A stretch of DNA of 7,480 nucleotides from contig DKGY01000029.1 of assembly GCA_002453475.1 (NCBI GenBank), positions 40,176-47,655 on the forward strand, in the 5' to 3' direction. The stretch is from Clostridium sp. UBA6758 (GTDB taxonomy: Bacteria > Bacillota > Clostridia > Clostridiales > Clostridiaceae). The notes below the pieces were generated by a model that saw nothing but the letters and a program-made list of their open reading frames with translations, was not told the origin of the DNA and did no database searches. The position numbers and the translations under genes were made by a program. Positions 1 through 6,047 of the stretch are shown here, piece after piece (position 1 is the first letter of the stretch; each line of letters starts with the position of its first letter).

Positions 1-155
1 TGGGGGATAGATATTTAAGAACTATTTTTGGTTTCTTTGGGATAACCGATTTTACTACAATAGCAGCTGATAAATTAGATGTTATTGGTGAAGATGTAGA
101 ATCAATTATTGAGAATGCAATTAAAAAGGCTCAAATAACGGCAAAAGAGTTTTAA
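1..155 (+). CDS. azoR: FMN-dependent NADH-azoreductase, C-terminal end (partial)
   Basis: Only the last 50 codons are in the window; the reading frame enters at base 3 and stops with TAA at 153-155. The visible residues begin GDRYLRTIFGFFGITD and continue through an AADKLD segment into a charged C-terminal helix. A YLR-x-hydrophobic-GFxGITD segment near the C-terminus is characteristic of the AzoR/acyl-carrier-phosphodiesterase-like flavodoxin-fold family. These are cytosolic FMN homodimers that reduce quinones and azo compounds using NADH. The FMN-binding N-terminal half is outside the window, so activity and full length cannot be judged. A hairpin 26 bases downstream probably ends its transcript. 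The family call is good; the exact substrate is unknown, and a related NAD(P)H-quinone oxidoreductase is the main alternative. Confidence 0.8.
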   Translation, partial: GDRYLRTIFGFFGITDFTTIAADKLDVIGEDVESIIENAIKKAQITAKEF

Positions 156-181
156 TTATTATCATAAAATATAGTCTTAAT

Positions 182-218
182 AAGAATGGATAGTTAAGTT
201 CATACTATTCATTCTTTG
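182..218 (+). terminator. Hairpin, probable terminator of the azoreductase gene
   Basis: Arms 182-194 and 204-216 form a 13-bp stem with one G-U pair and a 9-base loop. The following sequence (CTTTGTAATT) is only moderately T-rich, so termination may be inefficient. It lies 26 bases after the azoreductase stop codon. Confidence 0.55.
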
Positions 219-226
219 TAATTAAT

Positions 227-265
227 CATTGTCAATAATGATGTTGTTATAGTTATTGACTAATG
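227..265. promoter_or_regulatory. Inverted repeat, candidate operator upstream of the cysteine-rich gene
   Basis: GTCAATAA (231-238) and TTATTGAC (253-260) are perfect 8-base inverted arms with centres 22 bp apart, about two helical turns. The match extends outward by CATT (227-230) and AATG (262-265) if one T at 261 is bulged. No T run follows, so this is not an obvious terminator. The right arm overlaps the probable -35 of the next gene, which is what a repressor site would look like. The binding protein is not identifiable. Confidence 0.4.
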
Positions 266-281
266 GTAGGTAAAATATAAT
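253..281 (+). promoter_or_regulatory. Probable promoter of the cysteine-rich gene
   Basis: A perfect -10, TATAAT, lies at 276-281, about 20 bases before the ribosome binding site. With 17-bp spacing the -35 is TTATTG (253-258), a weak match. The better-looking TTGACT at 256-261 leaves only 14 bp. The -10 is convincing; the -35 is uncertain and may reflect a regulated promoter. Confidence 0.5.
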
Positions 282-312
282 TAATTGAAGAAATGAGTTA
301 GAAGGAGAAAAG

Positions 313-744
313 ATGAATTATATTAATAATGCAACTAGCACTTTAGAACAAATATGTTTAGATTGCAAAGATTACAAAACAGAAGATTGCATTAAAGCAA
401 AATGCAATATTGGATTTGCTTTAAGTGCAATGAAATCAATTGAAAAAAATGGACTGTCAGTGATTGAAGATGGATTTAGGCTTATTCCCAAAGAAGATGT
501 GAAGTTTTATGATAAGAAAATGATAGCAATATGTGCAGCCGCTATATGTAAAACATGTAAGCAGTGTATGGAAGGTCATAATGAAAATTGTTGTGTTTCG
601 CTGGCAAGGAGATCTATTGAAAGTATAGTCTTAAAGGAAATAATTGATTACCCAGGTAACATGCTCGCATATATTATTAAAGTTGCAGAACAAGATCAGG
701 ATTTTGCTGATTTAATCAGAAAAGAAATCATGCTATTAGATTAA
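313..744 (+). CDS. Small cysteine-rich protein of unknown function
   Basis: The protein has 143 residues, no signal peptide and no membrane segment. The ATG is preceded by a good GAAGGAG site at 303-309. I do not recognise the family. Ten cysteines fall into two clusters: C15, C18, C26, C31, and C74, C79, C82, C85, C93, C94. The spacing C-x2-C-x7-C occurs in both (15/18/26 and 82/85/93), so the protein may be an ancient duplication or have two metal sites, for zinc or an Fe-S cluster. A middle segment (about 47-70) and a helical, acidic C-terminus (about 96-143) carry no cysteines. The gene has its own promoter with an overlapping dyad and its own strong terminator, so it is probably monocistronic. 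The neighbouring azoreductase suggests a redox or stress setting, but that is inference only. Confidence 0.8.
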   Translation: MNYINNATSTLEQICLDCKDYKTEDCIKAKCNIGFALSAMKSIEKNGLSVIEDGFRLIPKEDVKFYDKKMIAICAAAICKTCKQCMEGHNENCCVSLARRSIESIVLKEIIDYPGNMLAYIIKVAEQDQDFADLIRKEIMLLD

Positions 745-766
745 ACAAGGTCAGTGTAAATTTTAT

Positions 767-828
767 AATAGAAATGTGTAATTATTCCAACATTAAAATG
801 TAGGAGTTTACGCATTTCTATTTTTTGT
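767..828 (+). terminator. Strong intrinsic terminator of the cysteine-rich gene
   Basis: Arms 767-781 and 808-822 pair over 15 bp with a single G-U, and the T run continues to 826. The 26-base loop can fold further: ACAT/ATGT with flanking CC/GG. It starts 22 bases after the stop codon. The stem plus T tract makes this the clearest terminator of the left half. Confidence 0.8.
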
Positions 829-1040
829 CTTTCATATAATATATTTTATTAATAGAGAAGCACGCAATCTAAATTGGATTGGTGATTTCTCTCTTTGCAA
901 TAAGTTCTATATGAATACCAGGAAAATAAAACCGCAGGATTTACACGACTATGGGTAAACTCTCACAGTTTTCTTATTTCATAATTTAATAATGGTGAAG
1001 AAATTTTTGCGATAGAATATAATCTTAATTTAAAAAATTA
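829..1040. other. Intergenic stretch without a convincing gene
   Basis: Together with its flanks (745-1122) this is about 380 bases between genes. The left end is the terminator of the cysteine-rich gene and the right end the MerR-type promoter. In between lies a hairpin-plus-tail element (854-937) with a second copy near 6683-6760. The minus strand has a short open stretch through the tail, but it has no start with a ribosome binding site. The rest, about 938-1040, is AT-rich with no feature I can support. Confidence 0.6.
854..937 (+). repeat. Hairpin-plus-tail element, copy A
   Basis: An imperfect hairpin (AGAGAA 854-859 with TTCTCT 887-892, inner pairs CAC/GTG and CAATC/GATTG) is followed, 8 bases on, by a 37-base tail at 901-937. 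The tail starts TAAGTTCTATATGAA and ends CCGCAG. It matches the tail at 6725-6760 at about 28 of 37 aligned positions with one gap, and most differences are transitions. Both copies have a hairpin just before the tail and sit between genes. Because of the one-base gap the two copies do not keep a common reading frame along their length, so shared coding is unlikely. It could be a dispersed noncoding repeat, a small structured RNA, or a decayed gene end. Confidence 0.5.
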
Positions 1041-1071
1041 TTGACCTTGACCTTATGTCATGGAGTAATAT
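1041..1071 (+). promoter_or_regulatory. MerR-type promoter with operator in a 19-bp spacer
   Basis: The -35 TTGACC (1041-1046) and -10 TAATAT (1066-1071) are separated by 19 bp rather than the usual 17. Inside is a dyad, CCTTGAC (1045-1051) and GTCATGG (1057-1063), matching at 6 of 7 positions around a 5-base centre. MerR-family regulators are known to bind dyads in over-long spacers and untwist the DNA to activate transcription. As the next gene is itself a MerR protein, autoregulation is the natural reading. Confidence 0.75.
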
Positions 1072-1122
1072 ATAGGTGTAACGTTACTAAATAAAATTTA
1101 TTTTCTTTTGAGAGGATTTTTT

Positions 1123-2322
1123 ATGAAAGATAATTTAAAGAAACAATTTACTATTGGTGAATTTAGTAAGAAGGCAGGAGTTACTCTGAGGACTTTGAGA
1201 TATTATGATAAGATTGATCTTTTAAAGCCTTCTTTTCATAATGAGTCGGGATATAGGCTTTATAGTAAGAATGATTTTCCTAAACTTCAAAAAATCTTAA
1301 CTTTAAAATTTATTGGGTTATCCTTAGATGAAATTAAAGATGTTATGAAAGAGGAAGTAAAGGAAGATGACTTTGAAAAGTCATTAAAGATACAAAAGAA
1401 AATTATTAAGGAAAAAATAAATCACGAATTGAGTGTTATTCAAGCTATTGATGAGGCTTTGAAAATGATTGATACAGATAAAAATTTGAATTGGGATAAG
1501 TTTATTAGCATTATAAATCTGATAAATAAAGATAATAGGTGGATGAAGCAGTATATAGATGCTTCTAATTTAAAGGCAAGGATAAATATTCATGATAAGT
1601 TCAGCACTAATAAGGAAGGTTGGATGGAGTGGTTTTTTAAGCAACTACCTTTAGAGACAAATTGCAAGGTTTTAGAGTTAGGCTGTGGTGATGGCAGCTT
1701 GTGGGCTAAAAATTATGACAAGATACCTAAAGAATGGGAGATACATATTACTGATTTTTCAGAGGGTATGGTTGAAGATGCTAAACTGAATTTAAAGGAA
1801 ACTTTAGATAGATTTCATTTTAAGGTTGAGGATGCTGAAAATATTTCTTATGAAGATGAGACTTTTGATATAGTTATAGCGAACCACATGCTATATCACT
1901 TAAATGACATAGATAAAGCACTAAGTGAAATGCAAAGAGTTCTAAAAAAGGATGGATACATTTTTATATCTACTGTTGGTGAAAATCATATGAAGGAAAT
2001 GAGAGAATTTTTATCAATGGTTGATAAGGAGATATTAGAAGTTGAAAGTTTCAATTTAACAAAGAAATTTCAAATTGAAAATGGGTTAGGCATCTTATCA
2101 AAATTTTTTAAAGACATAGAGTGTAATCTATATATAGATAATTTAAAAATAACAGAAAAAGAAGCCTTATTTCAATATATTCTTTCTATGGAAAGCGATA
2201 TAGTTAAAAAAATAAGTGCAAATAAATTGATGAAGTTAGATAAATTATTAGAGAAAGAGTGTTTTGACAATGGGTATATATACATATCAAAGCATACAGG
2301 ATATTTTAAAGGAAAAAAATAG
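1123..2322 (+). CDS. MerR-family regulator fused to a SAM-dependent methyltransferase
   Basis: I place the start at ATG 1123, which follows AGAGGA (1111-1116) by six bases. An upstream in-frame TTG at 1108 has no such site. The product has 399 residues. Residues 9-75 are a MerR winged helix-turn-helix: FTIGEFSKKAGV, then the hallmark TLRTLRYYDKIDLLKP and SGYRLY. A long charged helix (about 76-120) should form the dimerising coiled coil. Residues ~165-290 are a class I methyltransferase: motif I VLELGCGDG at 183-191, acidic D211 in ITDFSEGM, a VEDAE segment at 235-239, then FDIVIANHMLYHL. The C-terminal ~100 residues are not assigned. It should be a cytosolic DNA-binding dimer that may use SAM binding or methylation of a small molecule as its signal. 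MerR-methyltransferase fusions are a known architecture in Firmicutes; their substrates are mostly unknown. The promoter upstream suggests self-control. Confidence 0.9.
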   Translation: MKDNLKKQFTIGEFSKKAGVTLRTLRYYDKIDLLKPSFHNESGYRLYSKNDFPKLQKILTLKFIGLSLDEIKDVMKEEVKEDDFEKSLKIQKKIIKEKINHELSVIQAIDEALKMIDTDKNLNWDKFISIINLINKDNRWMKQYIDASNLKARINIHDKFSTNKEGWMEWFFKQLPLETNCKVLELGCGDGSLWAKNYDKIPKEWEIHITDFSEGMVEDAKLNLKETLDRFHFKVEDAENISYEDETFDIVIANHMLYHLNDIDKALSEMQRVLKKDGYIFISTVGENHMKEMREFLSMVDKEILEVESFNLTKKFQIENGLGILSKFFKDIECNLYIDNLKITEKEALFQYILSMESDIVKKISANKLMKLDKLLEKECFDNGYIYISKHTGYFKGKK

Positions 2323-2357
2323 ATTTAAAAAAGGCTTATGAAAATAAAGAGTCATTA

Positions 2358-2389
2358 TTAATAAAGAAAAATACTACATTATTTATTAA
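2358..2389. repeat. AT-only inverted repeat between regulator and aminotransferase genes
   Basis: TTAATAAA (2358-2365) and TTTATTAA (2382-2389) are perfect 8-base inverted arms around 16 bases. All bases are A or T, so chance is a serious explanation here. No T run follows and no strong terminator exists in the 98-base gap, so transcription could continue into the aminotransferase genes. Confidence 0.25.
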
Positions 2390-2420
2390 AGTGTGACTAA
2401 TTGCAAAGGGGAGATTTCAA

Positions 2421-3596
2421 ATGTCAAGAAAAATACCATTATCACCACCAGATATTACAGAAAGAGAAATAGAAAGTGTTGTTCAGGTTTTAAAATCAGG
2501 ATGGATTACAAGTGGTCCTAAGGTTTTAGAATTTGAGCAGAAAATAGCTGAGTACTGTGAAACTGAAAAAGCTGTGGTCTTAGGTAGTGGAACAGCTGGT
2601 ATGGAGCTTATTCTAAAACTCTACGATATAAAAGAAGGGGATGAAGTAATAACCACACCGTATACTTACACCGCAAGTGCTAGCATTATTTTACATAGAG
2701 GAATAAAGCCAACCTTTGTAGATGTTGCTAAAGATAGTTTCATAATGGATTTAGATAAATTAGAAGAGGCAATAACTGAAAAAACCAAAGCAATAATAAC
2801 TGTAGATTTTGCAGGTGTTCCTGTAGATTATGATAAGGTAAAAGCAATACTTAAAAAGTTAAATAGAGAAGATATAATACTTATATCAGATTCAGCACAC
2901 TCTTTTGGTGCAACTTATAAGGGCAAAAAAGTTGGATCTCAATATAATTTCCATGTATTCTCATTTCACGCAGTCAAAAATTTAACTACAGCTGAAGGTG
3001 GAGGAATAACATTTAATAACAATAATTTTCATGGAAAAGAAGACTTATATAAAGAGTTTAAATATATAGCACTACATGGGCAAACAAAAGATGCTTTATC
3101 TAAGATAAAAGCTGGTGCTTGGCAATATGATATAGTAACAGACGGATTTAAATGCAATATGTCTGATTTACATGCAGCTATAGGTGTGTCTCAATTAGAT
3201 AGATATGAGGAAATGTTAGATAGAAGAAGAGCAATATTTGAGATTTACAACAAAGCTTTAGAAGGTAAAGAGTGGGCTATAATACCTTTCTCTAAAAATG
3301 AGGAGATGGAAACATCATATCATTTATATCCATTAAGAATAAAAGGCTTTGAGGAAAGTGAGAGAGCGAAGGTTATAGAAATATTAGCTGAAAAAGATAT
3401 ACCTACAAATGTTCACTTTATACCACTGCCAATGTTTACGCTATATAAAAATTTAGGGTATAAAATGGAAGATTATCCAAATGCATATAATCAATATAAA
3501 AATGAAATAACATTACCAGTGTACTCAACCTTATCTTTAGAAGATGCTAAGTATATGATAGAGGAGCTTATTAAAGCTGTAGAAGAAGTAAAATAA
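2421..3596 (+). CDS. DegT/DnrJ/EryC1/StrS aminotransferase, PseC/ArnB-like active site
   Basis: This 391-residue PLP enzyme has the usual family length. The ATG follows AGGGGAGA (2406-2413). Family features appear in order: IPLSPPDITEREIESV and GWITSGPKVLEFE at the N-terminus; the phosphate-binding loop GSGTAG at 55-60; PYTYTASASIILHRGIKP; D157 in SDSAHSFGA, which contacts the pyridine nitrogen; and SFHAVKNLTTAEGG with K186 as the Schiff-base lysine. The SFHxVKxxTTxEGG form is typical of the PseC/ArnB branch, whose characterised members put an amino group on C4 of a nucleotide-linked keto-sugar with glutamate as donor. The true substrate cannot be read from the sequence. It lies 38 bases before a second family member, an evident operon. 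No dehydratase, nucleotidyltransferase for sugar activation, or glycosyltransferase is nearby. Confidence 0.9.
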   Translation: MSRKIPLSPPDITEREIESVVQVLKSGWITSGPKVLEFEQKIAEYCETEKAVVLGSGTAGMELILKLYDIKEGDEVITTPYTYTASASIILHRGIKPTFVDVAKDSFIMDLDKLEEAITEKTKAIITVDFAGVPVDYDKVKAILKKLNREDIILISDSAHSFGATYKGKKVGSQYNFHVFSFHAVKNLTTAEGGGITFNNNNFHGKEDLYKEFKYIALHGQTKDALSKIKAGAWQYDIVTDGFKCNMSDLHAAIGVSQLDRYEEMLDRRRAIFEIYNKALEGKEWAIIPFSKNEEMETSYHLYPLRIKGFEESERAKVIEILAEKDIPTNVHFIPLPMFTLYKNLGYKMEDYPNAYNQYKNEITLPVYSTLSLEDAKYMIEELIKAVEEVK

Positions 3597-3634
3597 AGTT
3601 TGAATTTTAACTTACATCTAAAAAGGAGGGATTT

Positions 3635-4759
3635 ATGATGAAAGTAGGATTTTATACATCACAAAGAGAATACGAAGAGAAAATGGCTGAATTTAATGAG
3701 GCTATGATAAATTCAATAAAAAATGGAGTTAAGACTTTAGGTGAAGATGTTATAGCTTTTGAAAAAGAAGTTCAAGACTTTGCAAAGGTAAAACACGCTA
3801 TTGGTGTTGCCTCAGGGACAGATGCTTTAGTTATGACAGCTGATATATTAGGATATAAGGATGAAAAAGAGATAATAACCTCTCCATTTACTTTCTTAGC
3901 ATCTACTTCATGTATTGCAAAGCATAGAGGAAAAGCAGTATTTGTAGATATAGATGAAGAAACCTTCAACATAGACACTAGAAAAATAGAAGAAAAAATA
4001 ACAAAAAATACAGTAGGACTACTTCCAATACATTTATTCTGCCAAATGGCTAATATGGATGATATTATGGATATAGCAAAAAGACATGATTTATCTGTAT
4101 TAGAAGATGCAGCAGAAGCTTTTGGTATGCAATGGAAAGGTAATGGAGATACATACAGGCATGCAGGTACTATAGGTGACATGGGTATCTATTCATTCTT
4201 TCCAACTAAAACACTAGGAGCTTACGGTGACGGTGGATTAATAGTTACAAATAATGATGAACTTGCAGATATTACTAAAATGTATAGAGTTCACGGAGCT
4301 AAAAAGAAATATCATTATGAGTATATAGGATATAACTCAAGATTAGATAACATACAAGCAGCAATTTTACGTGTTAAATTGAAATATATAAATGAGGCAC
4401 TAGAAAAGAGAAATCAAATCCATGACTTATACGTTGAAAGATTAAAAGATATATCAGAAATTACCTTACCAAAAATAAAAGGTGATCAAATACCTGTTTA
4501 TTATGTATTTAACATAACCTGCCATAAAAGAGATGAATTAAATCAATACTTAAATGAGCAAGGAATAGGTACTAGCATATACTATCCAACTCCATTACAT
4601 CTTCAAAAGTGCTTTAGCTACTTAGGATATAAAAAAGGAGATTTTCCAGTAGCTGAAAGAGTATCAGAAAGAATATTAGCACTGCCAATTTACCCAGAGT
4701 TAACTATACAAGAAATAGATTATGTTTGTGAGAAAATAAGAGAATTCTATAGAAAATAG
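3635..4759 (+). CDS. DegT/DnrJ/EryC1/StrS aminotransferase, QdtB/WbpE-like active site
   Basis: The second PLP sugar aminotransferase has 374 residues. A strong AAGGAGGG site (3623-3630) serves two adjacent ATGs, at 3635 and 3638; the second has the better spacing, so the protein may start one residue later. Landmarks: GEDVIAFEKEVQDF; phosphate loop ASGTDAL at 59-65; SPFTFLASTSCI; D158 in LEDAAEAFG; catalytic K192 in SFFPTKTLGAYGDGG; and YEYIGYNSRLDNIQAAIL, a segment strongly conserved in QdtB/FdtB/DesV-type enzymes. Known members of this branch usually aminate C3 of dTDP- or UDP-keto-sugars. The active-site lysine motif differs clearly from that of the upstream enzyme, so the pair is not a recent duplication. 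Co-transcription with the upstream gene is nearly certain. The sugar substrate is unknown. Confidence 0.9.
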   Translation: MMKVGFYTSQREYEEKMAEFNEAMINSIKNGVKTLGEDVIAFEKEVQDFAKVKHAIGVASGTDALVMTADILGYKDEKEIITSPFTFLASTSCIAKHRGKAVFVDIDEETFNIDTRKIEEKITKNTVGLLPIHLFCQMANMDDIMDIAKRHDLSVLEDAAEAFGMQWKGNGDTYRHAGTIGDMGIYSFFPTKTLGAYGDGGLIVTNNDELADITKMYRVHGAKKKYHYEYIGYNSRLDNIQAAILRVKLKYINEALEKRNQIHDLYVERLKDISEITLPKIKGDQIPVYYVFNITCHKRDELNQYLNEQGIGTSIYYPTPLHLQKCFSYLGYKKGDFPVAERVSERILALPIYPELTIQEIDYVCEKIREFYRK

Positions 4760-4773
4760 TTATTTAGCATAAT

Positions 4774-4797
4774 GAATGATTAAGCATATCATTCTTT
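4774..4797 (+). terminator. Weak hairpin after the aminotransferase operon
   Basis: GAATGAT (4774-4780) and ATCATTC (4788-4794) pair perfectly around a 7-base loop, followed by only TTT. It lies 14 bases after the stop codon of the second aminotransferase, in the gap between convergent genes. The short stem and poor T run make efficient termination doubtful. Confidence 0.4.
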
Positions 4798-4857
4798 AGC
4801 AGAATCAAAGCTCTTATCTCTAATCATATATCCTCCCGACTTCCTTAAATATATATT

Positions 4858-5745
4858 TTATGAATCAAATTTCTCTTTATATGATAAAATGCTACTTAAA
4901 AATACAGTTAAACAAATTACACTTGTTATGGAAATGACTATAGCTACTACTTTAGCTGATGTAGTTACTGGTACTATATCGCCATATCCAATAGTAGTAA
5001 AAGTGATCATTGTGTAATAAAATAAATCAAAACTTCCTGTAGCATTTAAATATGCTGTACCACCTGCAAGGGCATTTACGAAACAAACAGCTAAATACAA
5101 ATTCATCACAAGCATTGCTAACACTAAAATAGCTGCTATTAGTACTCTTGCAAAATTAGTTTTTTCTTCCTTTTCTGATTTAATGTTGTGTGGTTTTATC
5201 ATAAGAGTTAGTAACACCTTTATATTTAAATAGTAGCAAATTATAACTCCCATAATTCCTATAATTGCACTTTCCTTAAACTGATCTGGAAAAATTATAA
5301 GTACAGCTAAAAATGTACTTGTTATAAAATAGCTTGATATAAAATCTAGCTTTAAGTTTTTATCTTCAACTTTATAAATAAATTTATGAATTTTAGAGCT
5401 AACAAGTAATATATAGCCTATTGAATAATGAACAACTATAAAAGATATTATTATAGCTATTATTTTTATTAACCATTCTACACCAAAGGCTAAATGTGTA
5501 TCTAAATACCTCATAATTGTTGTAAATATGGTTATAAATGCAAATAATTCACCACATATAACCATTCCACCTTGTGTTATTTTATAAAGCAAGGTTGTCC
5601 CTTTAAAAAGCTCTTTATAAGTTTTGTTAATTTCTACTACAAGTGTTCCTAAAACAGATTTTATTTTCCTATTATTCCTTACGCTTCTTATAATTAAGGT
5701 AGCAAGAACAATAATTGTTGTTAAAATAATTATGAAACTTCCCAT
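4858..5745 (-). CDS. K+-channel-like membrane protein (two-helix pore with multi-helix N-terminus)
   Basis: I choose ATG at 5745-5743, preceded by GGGG five bases upstream, giving 295 residues; a TTG seven codons earlier (5766) lacks a ribosome site. The C-terminal third is a classic pore module of the Ion_trans_2 type: outer helix about 201-226, pore helix and loop with selectivity filter TIGYGD at 251-256 followed by IVP, and inner helix about 264-288. The TxGYGD filter is the potassium signature, so K+ conduction is expected. Before it are about five hydrophobic segments (near 3-20, 61-80, 91-114, 136-152, 160-182). I see no S4-like ladder of regularly spaced arginines, and no RCK/TrkA-N domain or other cytosolic ligand domain after the pore. 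It sits in the cytoplasmic membrane and is convergent with the aminotransferase operon. Gating is unknown; the channel class is fairly sure. Confidence 0.85.
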   Translation of the reverse strand: MGSFIIILTTIIVLATLIIRSVRNNRKIKSVLGTLVVEINKTYKELFKGTTLLYKITQGGMVICGELFAFITIFTTIMRYLDTHLAFGVEWLIKIIAIIISFIVVHYSIGYILLVSSKIHKFIYKVEDKNLKLDFISSYFITSTFLAVLIIFPDQFKESAIIGIMGVIICYYLNIKVLLTLMIKPHNIKSEKEEKTNFARVLIAAILVLAMLVMNLYLAVCFVNALAGGTAYLNATGSFDLFYYTMITFTTIGYGDIVPVTTSAKVVAIVISITSVICLTVFLSSILSYKEKFDS

Positions 5746-5994
5746 TAGTACCCCACACAATATCAATAAATTTATAAATAATTATATCAAAAATCTAAAA
5801 TAAATAATAGGTAGACATAACGTATAACAGAAAAACAAAGTGTTTTATAATACCAAAAAATAATGATAACAGTAAATTTTAATTATTGTAATAGCTGAAT
5901 AGTTACGGTGGTTTTTATTTTTCAAAAAGTTGGGATTATTAATGTAAAATATATTATAATTAAATAGTATATATTTGTTAAATATTAATATAAA

Positions 5995-6026
5995 TTGACA
6001 GTGTATTCTCATGGGTAAGATATAAA
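5995..6026 (+). promoter_or_regulatory. Probable promoter of the cysteine-hydrolase gene
   Basis: A perfect -35 TTGACA (5995-6000) follows a very AT-rich tract (about 5940-5994) that could act as an UP element. The -10 is ambiguous: TATAAA at 6021-6026 leaves a 20-bp spacer, while the poor match AGATAT at 6018 leaves 17. No clear dyad lies in the spacer. The 281-base gap between the divergent channel and hydrolase genes holds nothing else I can support. Confidence 0.5.
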
Positions 6027-6047
6027 AAGTTAAAGGGGTGTATAAGA

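Noticed and set aside
235..255. Possible Fur box, from ATAATGAT at 235-242
   Set aside because: One half-site is perfect, but the second half matches poorly (about 10 of 19 positions overall). The GTCAATAA/TTATTGAC dyad explains the symmetry better.
854..960. Short minus-strand open stretch through copy A of the repeat
   Set aside because: It has no start codon with a ribosome binding site, and the match between copies A and B includes a one-base gap, so a shared reading frame is not kept along the segment.
1108..1122. TTG start for the MerR-methyltransferase gene
   Set aside because: No Shine-Dalgarno precedes it, while ATG 1123 has AGAGGA at ideal distance and gives an N-terminus of typical MerR length before the helix-turn-helix.
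3772..4182. 136-codon open frame on the minus strand
   Set aside because: It lies wholly inside the second aminotransferase gene, which is intact with all catalytic motifs. The translation is low-complexity, rich in Ser and Ile, with no recognisable domain or ribosome binding site. It is a shadow frame.
5746..5766. TTG start for the channel gene
   Set aside because: There is no ribosome binding site upstream of it; the ATG at 5745 follows a GGGG stretch at suitable spacing.
5940..5995. AT-rich tract with small palindromes such as ATATTAATAT, considered as an origin or operator
   Set aside because: There are no DnaA-box-like repeats and no iterons. Short A/T-only palindromes are expected by chance at this base composition, and an UP element for the adjacent promoter is enough to explain it.
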